Source: Clostridium sp. D43t1_170807_H7 (GTDB lineage: Bacteria > Bacillota > Clostridia > Clostridiales > Clostridiaceae). From it: a DNA stretch of 64,000 nucleotides. Location of the stretch: NCBI RefSeq assembly GCF_015555905.1, contig NZ_JADNLK010000002.1:124001-188000 (forward strand), read 5' to 3'. Below, one piece after another: positions 1 through 9,083 of the stretch (position 1 is the first letter of the stretch; every line of letters begins with the position of its first letter). Position numbers and translations under genes: made by a program. The notes below the pieces were generated by a model that searched no databases, was not told the origin of the DNA, and was given only the letters and a program-made list of their open reading frames with translations.

Positions 1-676
1 TTTTTTTATATACACCATAACAGGTGCCATCAGTAATTGTACATTTATCCTTTATTAGGCATTCATCACATGTAATCCTTTGTTGCTGATTTATAGCTAT
101 TTCTGGTATAATTGCAATTTTAAAAGGTGTATATGTTACTGTTCTAGCACATATATCTAAATCCGCTCCGTATGTTTCTTCATTAAAATATCCTAACAAA
201 TCTAAAAGCTTAGGACTAATACACATACAGCACCCTATTGCAAAATTTGTTTTTACAACTTCAAATCCCTCTCTAACTTCTGGTTTGTATGCTACTTTTT
301 TTTCTTGAAAGTAAGTTTTCCTTTCTGCTGCAGCTATTCCTAATTCATCAAATAATTGAAAGCTTCTCATAAACTTTGATATCCAATCTTTACTTTCAAT
401 ATATACATCACTGTCCATAGTTATAAAATATTGGTCTTTTTTTCTGTTACTAAGAACATAATTTAATGCATATACAAGTCCTCTATTAACATTAAATCTT
501 TTTTTACATACTATTCTTTCATCATTAAGATCTTGTATAAATTTCCACGTATCATCTACAGAGTTGTTATCAATTATATATAACTCAAAATCATCATTAG
601 TGTTTAGTAAAGCAGTCAAATTTCTAGCATTTAATCCCGCATGATTAAATGTAACAAAACTAACTATTGGAACCAT
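1..676 (-). CDS. Family 2 glycosyltransferase, C-terminus beyond window edge
   Basis: Reading leftward from the ATG at 674-676, the frame stays open for 225 codons to the window edge, so the C-terminus is missing. The protein starts MVPIVSFVTFNHAGLNARNL, followed by an IIDNNSVDDT segment, both typical of GT-A family 2 enzymes. MDSDVY near residue 82 is the DxD-type metal/nucleotide-sugar site. A later GADLDICAR segment resembles the acceptor-side acidic motif. It probably transfers a sugar from a nucleotide donor to a surface glycan at the cytoplasmic face of the membrane. It is divergent from the glycosyltransferase at 854, which fits a polysaccharide locus extending left of the window. The sugar specificity cannot be inferred. 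Confidence 0.8.
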   Translation of the reverse strand, partial: MVPIVSFVTFNHAGLNARNLTALLNTNDDFELYIIDNNSVDDTWKFIQDLNDERIVCKKRFNVNRGLVYALNYVLSNRKKDQYFITMDSDVYIESKDWISKFMRSFQLFDELGIAAAERKTYFQEKKVAYKPEVREGFEVVKTNFAIGCCMCISPKLLDLLGYFNEETYGADLDICARTVTYTPFKIAIIPEIAINQQQRITCDECLIKDKCTITDGTCYGVYKK

Positions 677-769
677 ATAAACACTTCCCTTAAACTTATA
701 TAATATATTCATATTCATATATACCTTTTATGTTCCAATCCTAAACAATATATATAAACATGTTAATAC

Positions 770-799
770 TTGTAAAATATTCATTATTTTAAGTATAAT
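770..799 (+). promoter_or_regulatory. Putative sigma-A promoter of the glycosyltransferase genes
   Basis: TTGTAA at 770-775 and TATAAT at 794-799 are separated by 18 bp, about 50 bp before the first glycosyltransferase. It fits sigma-A consensus, but the AT-rich background makes chance matches common. Confidence 0.45.
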
Positions 800-853
800 T
801 TCATAATCTATTATGGTAGTTATTATTTTTCACAAATAGGATGGTGAATTTTT

Positions 854-1867
854 ATGAAAATCGGGTTTTCTCAAAATTATGATGGCCCTGGTGGTGCCCG
901 TAGTTGGATTAAGTCTTTTAGTAAATATTGCATTAATAATGGGCATACTGTAAGTTATGGATTTGATGATACAGTAGATGTATTTTGCTCTGTAGCTAAT
1001 CTTTCTACAATTAAACAGCTTAAGTTATTAAAAGAAAAAAATATAAAAATACTTCAAAGATTGGGTGCTATATATCTTCCTTATAATCATCCAAATCCCA
1101 TACTAATAAAAAATAAAAATACAGAACTTAAAAACATTACTTCTTTTTCTAATACAATAGTGTATCAAAGTCATTTTTCGAAAGAAACTTTATTTAGAAG
1201 TATTTACGATGGAGTTGAGCCAGATGGTGACATTATTTATAACTCTGCTGATTCTAATCTATTTAATCCTATAGGACCTAAACTTCCCCGTTCAAAAGAC
1301 AAAAAAATAATTCTAGCAGCTGCATATTGGGGAACCCCTCATACTGCAACTCAATCATTAAAGCTCCTATGTGATGTAATTAATCATTATGTGTCTAGAG
1401 ATGATATTGAATTTTGGGTTCTAGGTAGAGCCTTTGAGAACAATCAAAGAACATTATCTAATTTTAACTTTAGAAATGTTTCCAAACTCGATTTATTAAA
1501 TCCAATATCTCATAGTGAAATGCCTAACTTATTACGTACTGTAGATATGGTACTACATCTTAAGGCTCATGAAGGTTGTTCTAATATGGTAATAGAAACA
1601 ATGTTGTCTGGTACTCCTCTTGTTGGTATTAATTCAGGAAGTATACCAGAACTTGTTAAAGATAGTGCTCTATTAGCCAAATGTGATAGCACACTTGAAC
1701 ATTTTCCTAAAGTAGATTTGAATGATTTAATATGTAAAATAGATAAAACCCTTGATAATTTAGACTATTATTCAAATAAAGTTTTAAATGAATCTAAAAG
1801 TTTTTCTTATGACTTAACTTATAAATTATATTTAGAAAAACTTATAAACTTGAGTATTCAAAGTTAA
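854..1867 (+). CDS. GT-B glycosyltransferase (group 1 / GT4-like)
   Basis: A 337-residue protein whose C-terminal half carries the nucleotide-sugar-binding signature of group 1 glycosyltransferases: HEGCSNMVIETMLSGTPLV, then GSIPELV around residues 240-275. The N-terminal half is less conserved, as expected for the acceptor domain, and starts with SQNYDGPGGARSW, resembling the glycine-rich first loop. There is no signal peptide or membrane segment, so it should be cytoplasmic or peripheral. The ribosome site AGGATGGTG lies 8 bases before the ATG. The next glycosyltransferase starts 15 bases after its stop, so the two are co-transcribed. A role in building a surface or capsular polysaccharide is inferred from neighbours; donor and acceptor are unknown. 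Confidence 0.78.
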   Translation: MKIGFSQNYDGPGGARSWIKSFSKYCINNGHTVSYGFDDTVDVFCSVANLSTIKQLKLLKEKNIKILQRLGAIYLPYNHPNPILIKNKNTELKNITSFSNTIVYQSHFSKETLFRSIYDGVEPDGDIIYNSADSNLFNPIGPKLPRSKDKKIILAAAYWGTPHTATQSLKLLCDVINHYVSRDDIEFWVLGRAFENNQRTLSNFNFRNVSKLDLLNPISHSEMPNLLRTVDMVLHLKAHEGCSNMVIETMLSGTPLVGINSGSIPELVKDSALLAKCDSTLEHFPKVDLNDLICKIDKTLDNLDYYSNKVLNESKSFSYDLTYKLYLEKLINLSIQS

Positions 1868-1882
1868 AAGGAGGTTTAACTT

Positions 1883-2902
1883 ATGAAAGGTTATTTTTTT
1901 TTACTTGATAAAAAAAATTCTACAACTACCTTTTCAGATTTGCTCTTTGCTAAATCGCTTATTAAATTAGGATATAATATTGATATAGTTTATAATTTAG
2001 ATGAGAAGTTATCTATTTTGAATAACTGCGATGCAGATATAATATTTTTTCAAAAAACTATTCAATGTCCTGCTCATACATCAAAATATATTTCTAAATT
2101 AAAAAACAAAGTATTTCTATGTCATATAGATGATGATTTTCAAGATATGAAAAGCATTGAACACATTAATACCTTAAAAATTTCAGACTTAATCTTAGTT
2201 GGAACAGAATTGCACAAAAAATCACTTCAAAGCTATGTTTCTACTCCTATTGAAACTATTTCTTGTTTATTAGATGATAAAAATTATCCTTATACTTCAC
2301 CAAGAGAAAACTTAACTCCCGTGCCAATAATAAGTTGGCAACAAAGTTGTGCTGATGCTTACGTAAATGATTTATTATCAATTTCCTCTTCTCTAATTAA
2401 ATTACATGAAAAATATAATTATACTTTAAATTTATACGGTTGGCATATGGGAATTGATTATCCTGATTTAAGCAAACCAGTAAGAGAAACCTTTCCATGG
2501 GCAAATTTAATTCCATATGAACCAATGGAGAAATATTTGATAAATATTGTGCCTAAAATCAGTAAGTCTGATATTTTTATATTACCTTATATCAATATTC
2601 CTGACCGTATTGGTAAAAGTGGTTTTTCACTTAAAAGAATTATGCTTTTAGGAATTCCTGTAGTTGCTTCATGCACTGATCATAATAAAAGCATTATTAA
2701 TGATGGAATAGATGGCTTTTTAGCTTCATCTGAAACTGAATGGTATAATAAAATAGAAGCCCTTATTTTAGATAAAAATTTAAGATTTAACTTTTCTAAA
2801 TTAGCAAACTTAAAAATGAACACTGACTATAATGAAGATATTATAATAGATAAATTTATTAATAACGTAAAAAAATATTTTAATAAATTTAATAATAAAT
2901 AG
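1883..2902 (+). CDS. Putative GT-B glycosyltransferase
   Basis: A 339-residue protein without signal peptide. The fold is suggested by the C-terminal stretch with GKSGFSLKRIMLLGIPVVAS followed by DGFLASSETEWYNKI, which matches the donor-binding helix and following loop of GT-B enzymes, although the classic EX7E motif is poorly conserved. HIDDDFQDM near residue 90 resembles segments in distant glycosyltransferases. It sits 15 bases after the previous glycosyltransferase with a strong AAAGGAGG site, and a hairpin terminator follows. It is probably one of two consecutive sugar transfer steps; substrate unknown. Confidence in the family is lower than for its upstream neighbour. Confidence 0.6.
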   Translation: MKGYFFLLDKKNSTTTFSDLLFAKSLIKLGYNIDIVYNLDEKLSILNNCDADIIFFQKTIQCPAHTSKYISKLKNKVFLCHIDDDFQDMKSIEHINTLKISDLILVGTELHKKSLQSYVSTPIETISCLLDDKNYPYTSPRENLTPVPIISWQQSCADAYVNDLLSISSSLIKLHEKYNYTLNLYGWHMGIDYPDLSKPVRETFPWANLIPYEPMEKYLINIVPKISKSDIFILPYINIPDRIGKSGFSLKRIMLLGIPVVASCTDHNKSIINDGIDGFLASSETEWYNKIEALILDKNLRFNFSKLANLKMNTDYNEDIIIDKFINNVKKYFNKFNNK

Positions 2903-2940
2903 TAAGAATTTTAAATAACTTAACTCTAAAATATTAATCA

Positions 2941-2979
2941 AAAAATATAACTAGAAAATATATTTCTAGTTATATTTTT
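2941..2979 (+). terminator. Rho-independent terminator after the glycosyltransferase pair
   Basis: A perfect 17-bp inverted repeat (2941-2957 with 2963-2979) around a 5-base loop, ending in a T run. It closes the two-gene glycosyltransferase unit, so the dehydrogenase at 3070 probably has its own promoter. Confidence 0.8.
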
Positions 2980-3069
2980 TTATGCAATTTTTTCGATAAA
3001 TTTACAATTTATATAACAAAGATAAATTATTATGAATATTATAATAATGAATATAAGGAGGACCTTTTT

Positions 3070-4383
3070 ATGGATTTATATGAATTATTAAAATTGAAAA
3101 AAGAAAAGTTATCAGTCATAGGACTTGGATACGTTGGAATAGGTCTTGCTATTGCCTTTTCTAAAAAATTAGATACTATTGGCTTTGATATAAATAAAAA
3201 TAAAATAGATAAATATTTAAATGGAATTGACCCTACAAATGAAGTTGGAAGTGATGAGTTAAAAAAAACAACTCTCAAATTTTCTAGTGATCCATCTTCA
3301 CTTAAAGATGCAAAATTCCATATAATAGCTGTTCCAACGCCTATAAATAAGGATTGTACCCCTGATATTACACCTATTATAAAAGCTTCTGAAACAGTAG
3401 GTAGATTTTTAACACCTAATTCAATAGTAGTGTATGAATCTACTGTATATCCAGGATTAACTGAGGAAATATGTATTCCAATTTTAGAAAAAATGTCCGG
3501 ATTAACTTGTGGAAAAGATTTTAAGGTAGGATATTCTCCTGAACGTATTAATCCTGGCGATAAAGTTCATACCTTACAAAAAACAGTAAAAATAGTTTCT
3601 GGAATTGATTCTCAAACCTTAGATATAATAGCTAAAGTATATGAATTAATAATAGAGGCTGGTGTCTATAAAGCTGAAAGTATTAAAATTGCTGAAGCAG
3701 CAAAAGTTATTGAAAATTCACAGAGAGATATTAACATTGCTTTTATAAATGAATTATCTTTAATTTTTGATAAAATGAATTTAGATACCTTAGATGTATT
3801 AAAAGCCGCATCAACTAAGTGGAATTTTTTAAATTTTTCTCCCGGTCTTGTTGGTGGTCATTGCATTGGTGTTGACCCTTATTATCTAACTTATAAAGCA
3901 AAACTGCTTGAATATAATTCACAAGTAATTTTAGCTGGAAGAACTATAAATGACAGTATGGGAAAATATATTGCCGAAAAAACAATAAAATATTTAATAG
4001 AAGCTGGTGCCTCAATCAAAAATAGTAATGTAGCTATATTGGGGATTACCTTTAAAGAAAATTGTCCCGATATCCGTAATTCAAAAGTTTTTGATATTAT
4101 TAAAGAACTTAAAGAATATGGTATTAATATATTAATTACAGATCCAATAGCTTCTAAAGATGATGTACTAAAAGAATACAACTTAAATCTTATTGATATA
4201 AAAAATATTAAAAACGTAGATGCTGTAATAATTGCAGTTTCTCACGATTTTTACAAAACCCTATCGTTTGATTTTTTTAATAATATTTTTAATCCTAACA
4301 CAACTCACGTACTAATTGACGTAAAAGGTATTTTAAATAAAAATAAAGCTAAAGATTTAGGTTATTTATATTGGAGGTTATAA
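3070..4383 (+). CDS. UDP-N-acetylhexosamine 6-dehydrogenase (TviB/WbpA-like)
   Basis: A 437-residue UDP-sugar dehydrogenase that should oxidise C6 of a UDP-sugar twice with NAD+ to give a UDP-uronic acid. Residues 15-23 hold the NAD Rossmann motif VIGLGYVG. STVYPG and YSPERINPGD (about 124-164) are family signatures. The catalytic cysteine is C265 in GGHCIGVDPYY. The third domain near residue 320 begins ILGITFKENCPDIRNS. Length and motifs fit the UDP-GlcNAc/UDP-ManNAc dehydrogenase branch rather than UDP-glucose dehydrogenase. The next gene starts one base after its stop and encodes an epimerase, the same pairing as TviB-TviC in Vi antigen synthesis, so UDP-GlcNAcA followed by UDP-GalNAcA is the likely product route. 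Exact substrate is inferred. Confidence 0.85.
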   Translation: MDLYELLKLKKEKLSVIGLGYVGIGLAIAFSKKLDTIGFDINKNKIDKYLNGIDPTNEVGSDELKKTTLKFSSDPSSLKDAKFHIIAVPTPINKDCTPDITPIIKASETVGRFLTPNSIVVYESTVYPGLTEEICIPILEKMSGLTCGKDFKVGYSPERINPGDKVHTLQKTVKIVSGIDSQTLDIIAKVYELIIEAGVYKAESIKIAEAAKVIENSQRDINIAFINELSLIFDKMNLDTLDVLKAASTKWNFLNFSPGLVGGHCIGVDPYYLTYKAKLLEYNSQVILAGRTINDSMGKYIAEKTIKYLIEAGASIKNSNVAILGITFKENCPDIRNSKVFDIIKELKEYGINILITDPIASKDDVLKEYNLNLIDIKNIKNVDAVIIAVSHDFYKTLSFDFFNNIFNPNTTHVLIDVKGILNKNKAKDLGYLYWRL

Positions 4384-4384
4384 A

Positions 4385-5365
4385 ATGGGATATGAAAATA
4401 TAAAGTTCCCACCTAACACAAGATTTTTAGTCACAGGCGGAGCAGGTTTCATAGGCTCTAATTTAGTAGAAGCACTTCTAAATAAAAATTGTTTTGTACG
4501 AGTCTTAGACAACTTTTCAACTGGTAAGCAAAAAAATATAGAACCATTTTTAAAAAACAAAAACTTTCAATTTATTAAAGGTGATATAAGAGATTTTAAT
4601 GTATGCAATACTGCTTGTTACAATATAGATTATATTCTTCATGAAGCAGCCCTTGGCTCTGTTCCAAAGTCTATTAAATTTCCACAACTTTACGAAGATG
4701 TTAATATAAATGGAACTCTTAATATCTTTGTAGCAGCTCGTGATAATAATGTAAAAAAAGTAGTATATGCTTCATCATCTTCAGTTTATGGTGATAACTA
4801 CTCACTACCTAAAAAAGAAGATTTTATAGGTATGCCTCTTTCACCATATGCTCTAACTAAAAGAGTTAATGAATTATATTCTTCTCTCTTTAGCTCAATT
4901 TATAATTTACAAACTATCGGACTAAGATATTTTAATGTATTTGGTAAAAATCAAGATCCAGATTCCCAATATTCTGCTGTAATCCCTAAATTCATTAAAT
5001 CATTTCTTAATGGGATTACACCAACAATAAATGGAGATGGACATTATTCACGGGATTTTACCTATGTTGAAAATATAATAGAAGCTAATCTTAAAGCTTG
5101 TATTTCAGATGAAAGCTTATCTGGAGAAGTTTTTAATATAGGTTGTGGTGATACTATAACTTTAAATAAACTTTATTCTATATTAGCTTCTTCATTAAAC
5201 TTTAATTTACCACCTATATATGGACCTACTAGGCCTGGAGATATTCCTCATAGTAATGCTGATATTAGTAAGGCAAAAAAACTTTTAGGTTATTCCCCTA
5301 GTTACTCCTTTGAAGATGGTATTAAATTAACTTTAAATTGGTATAAAAAAAATCTCTATATTTAG
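4385..5365 (+). CDS. NAD-dependent UDP-sugar 4-epimerase (TviC/WbpP-like)
   Basis: A 326-residue extended short-chain dehydrogenase/reductase. TGGAGFIGS at 17-25 binds NAD, SSSSVYG at 130-136 supplies the catalytic serine/threonine position, and Y155xxxK159 is the active-site pair. HEAALGSVPKS near 86-96 and RYFNVFGKNQDP near 187-198 are characteristic of the WbpP/TviC group that inverts C4 of UDP-GlcNAc or UDP-GlcNAcA. It is translationally linked to the dehydrogenase: its ribosome site TTGGAGG lies in the last codons of that gene. Together they would convert UDP-GlcNAc to UDP-GalNAcA for an acidic surface polysaccharide. The gene end runs into a terminator hairpin. Substrate is inferred from pairing and motifs. 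Confidence 0.82.
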   Translation: MGYENIKFPPNTRFLVTGGAGFIGSNLVEALLNKNCFVRVLDNFSTGKQKNIEPFLKNKNFQFIKGDIRDFNVCNTACYNIDYILHEAALGSVPKSIKFPQLYEDVNINGTLNIFVAARDNNVKKVVYASSSSVYGDNYSLPKKEDFIGMPLSPYALTKRVNELYSSLFSSIYNLQTIGLRYFNVFGKNQDPDSQYSAVIPKFIKSFLNGITPTINGDGHYSRDFTYVENIIEANLKACISDESLSGEVFNIGCGDTITLNKLYSILASSLNFNLPPIYGPTRPGDIPHSNADISKAKKLLGYSPSYSFEDGIKLTLNWYKKNLYI

Positions 5366-5376
5366 AGATTTTTTTT
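5345..5376. terminator. Bidirectional terminator embedded in the epimerase gene end
   Basis: A perfect inverted repeat (5345-5358 with 5363-5376) has A tracts on one side and T tracts on the other, with a TATT loop. The epimerase stop codon (5363-5365) lies inside the stem. It can terminate both the plus-strand sugar genes and the convergent aminotransferase at 5381. Confidence 0.8.
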
Positions 5377-5380
5377 AGTT

Positions 5381-6505
5381 TTATTTACTATATAATATTA
5401 CTTTTTCACAAATATATTTAACATCATCTTTAGTTAGTCTTAAATGAAGTGGCAATGAAATTATTCTTTCACTCATATATTTTGAATATGGGCAACATCC
5501 ATTTTCACAAGGATATATATTATACTCTGTATTATCCCTATAATGAACCCCTGGAAAAATTTCATTTTCATTTAATTTAGTAATTAATTCATCTCTATTA
5601 TTAACTGATATAATATAAAGATGTCTACTACTTTCACATCCCTTTGTAATAGGTACTCTTTCTATTTTCTTTTCACTTTTATCAAAGTATTCATCATACC
5701 ACATTGCTACTTGTCTACGATATCTATTATCTTCATCTAAATACTTCAATTGAACAAGAGCAATCGCTGCCATAATAGAATTACCATTATATTTATATCC
5801 TAAATAATTCACTTCATATTTCCACTTATAATTTCCCTTATCCCTTGTATAAGTATCTTTATCAATACCTAACCAACTAAGCTTCCTTACTAGTTCATCA
5901 TCTTCCTTTTTCTTAAAACAAATTATTCCTGAATCTGCAGTAGGTAAATTTTTTACTGCTTGAAAAGAATAACATACTGCATCAGCTTCTTTTCCTACTA
6001 TTTCTCCATCTAATCTTGTACCAGCCATATGTGCTGCATCTAATATAAGCTTTAAATTGTACTTTTCACAAAGTTTTACTATTTCTTTATATCTTCCTAC
6101 ATTTCCGCCTAATCCTACAAACATAATAGCTCTTGTTTTCTCGGTAATTTTTTTCTCAACATCCCTTGGATCTAAACATAGATATTCGTCTACATCAGCA
6201 AATACTACCTTCAAGTTTTCATACATAATAGCATGATTAGTTGATACAAATGTTAATGGTGTAGAAATAATTTCATCTCCATCATTCCATTTATTTTGTA
6301 TTTTAAAAACCTTAACTGCCAAATGAAGAGCTGCTGTATCAGAATTTAGAAAATGAGCATTGTTTAGCCCTGTATATGCTTTCCACTTTTCTTCAAATTC
6401 AACTGTTTTATATCCTATCCCTGTCCATCCCTTTTCAAGACATTCTTTAATTTCAGCTAGACATTCATCTATTCTAAAGGTAGGAACAAATAATTGTATT
6501 GCCAT
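5381..6505 (-). CDS. DegT/DnrJ/EryC1/StrS-family sugar aminotransferase
   Basis: A 374-residue PLP-dependent enzyme of the sugar aminotransferase family, which aminates keto nucleotide sugars using glutamate. The PLP-binding lysine is K185 in SFQAVKNLPTADSG. D157 and H159 in LDAAHMAG contact the cofactor. LNSDTAALHLAV at 53-64 matches the phosphate-binding loop. The C-terminal HLRLTKDDV segment is typical of the family. It has its own ribosome site (AAGGAGTAG) and stands alone, convergent with the epimerase gene and sharing its terminator. A role in making an amino sugar for the neighbouring polysaccharide locus is likely. The keto-sugar-forming dehydratase it would need is not in this window. 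Confidence 0.85.
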   Translation of the reverse strand: MAIQLFVPTFRIDECLAEIKECLEKGWTGIGYKTVEFEEKWKAYTGLNNAHFLNSDTAALHLAVKVFKIQNKWNDGDEIISTPLTFVSTNHAIMYENLKVVFADVDEYLCLDPRDVEKKITEKTRAIMFVGLGGNVGRYKEIVKLCEKYNLKLILDAAHMAGTRLDGEIVGKEADAVCYSFQAVKNLPTADSGIICFKKKEDDELVRKLSWLGIDKDTYTRDKGNYKWKYEVNYLGYKYNGNSIMAAIALVQLKYLDEDNRYRRQVAMWYDEYFDKSEKKIERVPITKGCESSRHLYIISVNNRDELITKLNENEIFPGVHYRDNTEYNIYPCENGCCPYSKYMSERIISLPLHLRLTKDDVKYICEKVILYSK

Positions 6506-6603
6506 ATCTACTCCTTATTTTTATTCATTCGAAATATTAAATTATAAAATATTACATTTAATATCATTTTATGCTAATATTTTTTATATAGTTCCCAATA
6601 ATC

Positions 6604-6636
6604 AAAAAAACTCCGTCCTAAAATATAGGACGAAGT
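6604..6636 (-). terminator. Terminator of the ornithine decarboxylase gene
   Basis: An 11-bp stem with one mismatch (6610-6620 with 6626-6636), loop AAATA, followed in the minus direction by a run of seven T. It lies 36 bases past the decarboxylase stop. Confidence 0.85.
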
Positions 6637-6671
6637 ATATCTATAAATAGTTATATATCTTTATTATAAAT

Positions 6672-8822
6672 TTATTTATCTAAAACATATCCATAAGCTC
6701 TTACTTTACCATCTTCCTTTTCAAGATAAACACCTTGAATTTCTGGAGCAAACCCTGGGAATTTATTAATTCCCTCTTCTAAAATAGAGAAATACTTTTG
6801 AGCTACAGTATTCCATCTCTCACCCGGTACTACACAAAATACTCCTGGTGGATAAGGAAGCGCTCCTTCTAATGCAATTTCTCCAACTATATCACTTAGA
6901 GGAACTAACTTAGCATTATTTCTCTTAAGCTCAACATTAGCTTCATTAGGATTCATAACATACTCTGGAAGTGAGTCTCTTCTAAATAGTAACTTTTGAT
7001 AAGTCTTTGCATCATTTTTCTTATAGAAGTCATGCATTTCTTGGCATAATCTTCTTATTGTATAACCTTTATAGCGTTCTTCATATTTAGCATAAAGCTT
7101 AGGTAAAACTTCACTTAATGGAGCATCCTCATTTATAAGATTTTCAAATCTTACTAAGTGATCTACAAGACCTTTCATTTTTGAAGTGCTTTCTGCTGGT
7201 GTTAGTAAGAATAATATTGAATTTAAATCACTCTTCTCTGGTACAACTCTATGATCTCTTAAATAATTTGCTAAAATAGTTGCCGGTATACCGAAATCTT
7301 CATATTCACCAGTTTCTACATTTATACCTGGAGTTGTTAACATAAATTTATTAGGATCTACAAAATATTGATTTTCTCCATATCCTTCAAATGAATGCCA
7401 CTTTTCTCCTGGATAGAACTTAAAGAATTCTATATTATTTGCTATTTCTTCTGTAGGATAGTCCTGCCATGGCTTTCCGTTAACTACAGGAGGAATAAAT
7501 GGTTTTAATAATTCACATCTTTCTAAAACATCTTTTCTTGCTTCAATTCCAACTTTTATACAATCTGCCCAAAGCTTTCTTCCAGCTTCCCCATCTTGCA
7601 TTCTTGCATTAACATCTAAGGCTGCAAATAAAGGATAAAATGGACTTGTTGATGCATATAGCATATACGCATTGTTAAATCTCTTATGATCTACATAGCG
7701 CTTTTGCCCTCTAAGGTGACTATCTTTCTTATGAATTTGAGATGTTTGTGAAAATCCTGCTTGTTGTTTATGTATAGATTGCGTAACTAATATTCCAGGA
7801 TCCTCAGGTTTTAAATCTAATAATAATGGTGAACAATCTCTCATCATTGGTATAAATTGCTCATATCCAACCCATGCTGAATCAAATAAAATATAATCGC
7901 AAAGATGACCTATTTTATCAACTACTTGCCTTGCATTATATATAGTTCCATCATAAGTCCCAAGTTGAATAACAGCTAATCTAAATGGTCTCTTTTCTCT
8001 TGCCTTTTTACTATCAACTTTAGATGCCTCACTCCTTAAATAATCTTCATTAAAACAATGAGCATCTATTCCACCGATAAACCCAAATGGATTACGTGAA
8101 GTTTCTAAATATACTGGTTTTCCAGCTGATGAAACTAAAGCTGAATTATATATTGATTTATGATTATTTCTATCAAATAAAACTAAATCTCCAGGAGAAA
8201 CTATAGCATTTATAACTACAGAATTAGATGTACTTGTTCCATTCATTACAAAGTATGTCTTATCTGCATTATATACCTTTGCTGCATAAGCTTGAGCTGA
8301 CATTGCAGGACCCTCATGTATTAATAAATCTCCTAAATCAACATCTGCATTACATATATCTGATTTAAATATGTTTTCCCCAAAGAATTCATACATAGCT
8401 CTTCCTGCTGGATGTTTAACAAAATATTGCCCACCTTGATGGCCTGGACATGCAAACTGTAAATTACCTCTTCTTGAATATTCACTTAAAACATCAAAGA
8501 ATGGTGGTAACATTTCTTCTTCATATTTATCAGCAGCCTTATTTAACTCTTTGCTAAACTCCTCTTCATTTAATTCATTAATATGTATTATCTTATGTAC
8601 CTTATTTTTAATTTCATCATTAATCTCATCAGTTTCTGCTAAAACAAATATTGATATTCCAAACCTTGTGTCGTATATATCATTTATACTTTCTATATCA
8701 CTTTCATTAACTACAGCTGCAGCTACATCAGTATAATCTGTTGTACCAACTTCTATAGTTTCTCTATCTGTAAAAAAGTAGTTTCTAGTTCTTTCGGTAC
8801 AAGCAATCTTTAATGATTTCAT
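6672..8822 (-). CDS. speC: Ornithine decarboxylase, fold type I (SpeC/SpeF type)
   Basis: A 716-residue PLP enzyme of the bacterial Orn/Lys/Arg decarboxylase family, which should convert ornithine to putrescine and CO2. The N-terminal ~105 residues form the flavodoxin-like wing. The PLP lysine is K352 in QSIHKQQAGFSQTS. The preceding FDSAWVGYEQFIPMM and following ASTSPFYPLFAALDVNA segments match the SpeC/SpeF ornithine branch closely. C-terminal GALPYPPGVFCVVPGE is also family-typical. Length fits SpeC/SpeF (about 710-730). It is monocistronic, with its own promoter and terminator. No putrescine/ornithine antiporter gene is adjacent, unlike the speF-potE arrangement, so a biosynthetic or stand-alone acid-stress role is possible. 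Lysine or arginine as substrate is less likely on motif grounds. Confidence 0.85.
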   Translation of the reverse strand: MKSLKIACTERTRNYFFTDRETIEVGTTDYTDVAAAVVNESDIESINDIYDTRFGISIFVLAETDEINDEIKNKVHKIIHINELNEEEFSKELNKAADKYEEEMLPPFFDVLSEYSRRGNLQFACPGHQGGQYFVKHPAGRAMYEFFGENIFKSDICNADVDLGDLLIHEGPAMSAQAYAAKVYNADKTYFVMNGTSTSNSVVINAIVSPGDLVLFDRNNHKSIYNSALVSSAGKPVYLETSRNPFGFIGGIDAHCFNEDYLRSEASKVDSKKAREKRPFRLAVIQLGTYDGTIYNARQVVDKIGHLCDYILFDSAWVGYEQFIPMMRDCSPLLLDLKPEDPGILVTQSIHKQQAGFSQTSQIHKKDSHLRGQKRYVDHKRFNNAYMLYASTSPFYPLFAALDVNARMQDGEAGRKLWADCIKVGIEARKDVLERCELLKPFIPPVVNGKPWQDYPTEEIANNIEFFKFYPGEKWHSFEGYGENQYFVDPNKFMLTTPGINVETGEYEDFGIPATILANYLRDHRVVPEKSDLNSILFLLTPAESTSKMKGLVDHLVRFENLINEDAPLSEVLPKLYAKYEERYKGYTIRRLCQEMHDFYKKNDAKTYQKLLFRRDSLPEYVMNPNEANVELKRNNAKLVPLSDIVGEIALEGALPYPPGVFCVVPGERWNTVAQKYFSILEEGINKFPGFAPEIQGVYLEKEDGKVRAYGYVLDK

Positions 8823-8913
8823 GCCTATTCCCCCAATCTTTTTAGTTTATATATTTATAATTTACATAACTTTAAAAATATATTATAAATATATTTTATT
8901 AATTAACATCATA

Positions 8914-8942
8914 ATTATATAGTCAGCATATTTTAAAGTAAA
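8914..8942 (-). promoter_or_regulatory. Putative sigma-A promoter of the decarboxylase gene
   Basis: On the minus strand, TTTACT (8937-8942) and TATAAT (8914-8919) are separated by 17 bp, about 90 bases upstream of the decarboxylase ATG. Confidence 0.5.
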
Positions 8943-9008
8943 TGATATAAGAATAATATAGTAAAAAAAGTTCATATTAATTCTATAAAAACATTACCTT
9001 TATAAATA

Positions 9009-9080
9009 AAAATAGATAGGTGATTTCTTAAACTACTCCTGTAAATTATAAAAGGATAGTTAAAATCATCTATCTATTTT
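9009..9080 (-). terminator. Long imperfect hairpin, probable terminator of the assembly-line operon
   Basis: An 18-bp inverted repeat with a single mismatch (9009-9026 with 9063-9080) encloses a partly self-complementary loop. In the minus direction it is followed by a T-rich tract. It begins 4 bases past the AMP-ligase stop. Confidence 0.65.
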
Positions 9081-9083
9081 ATA

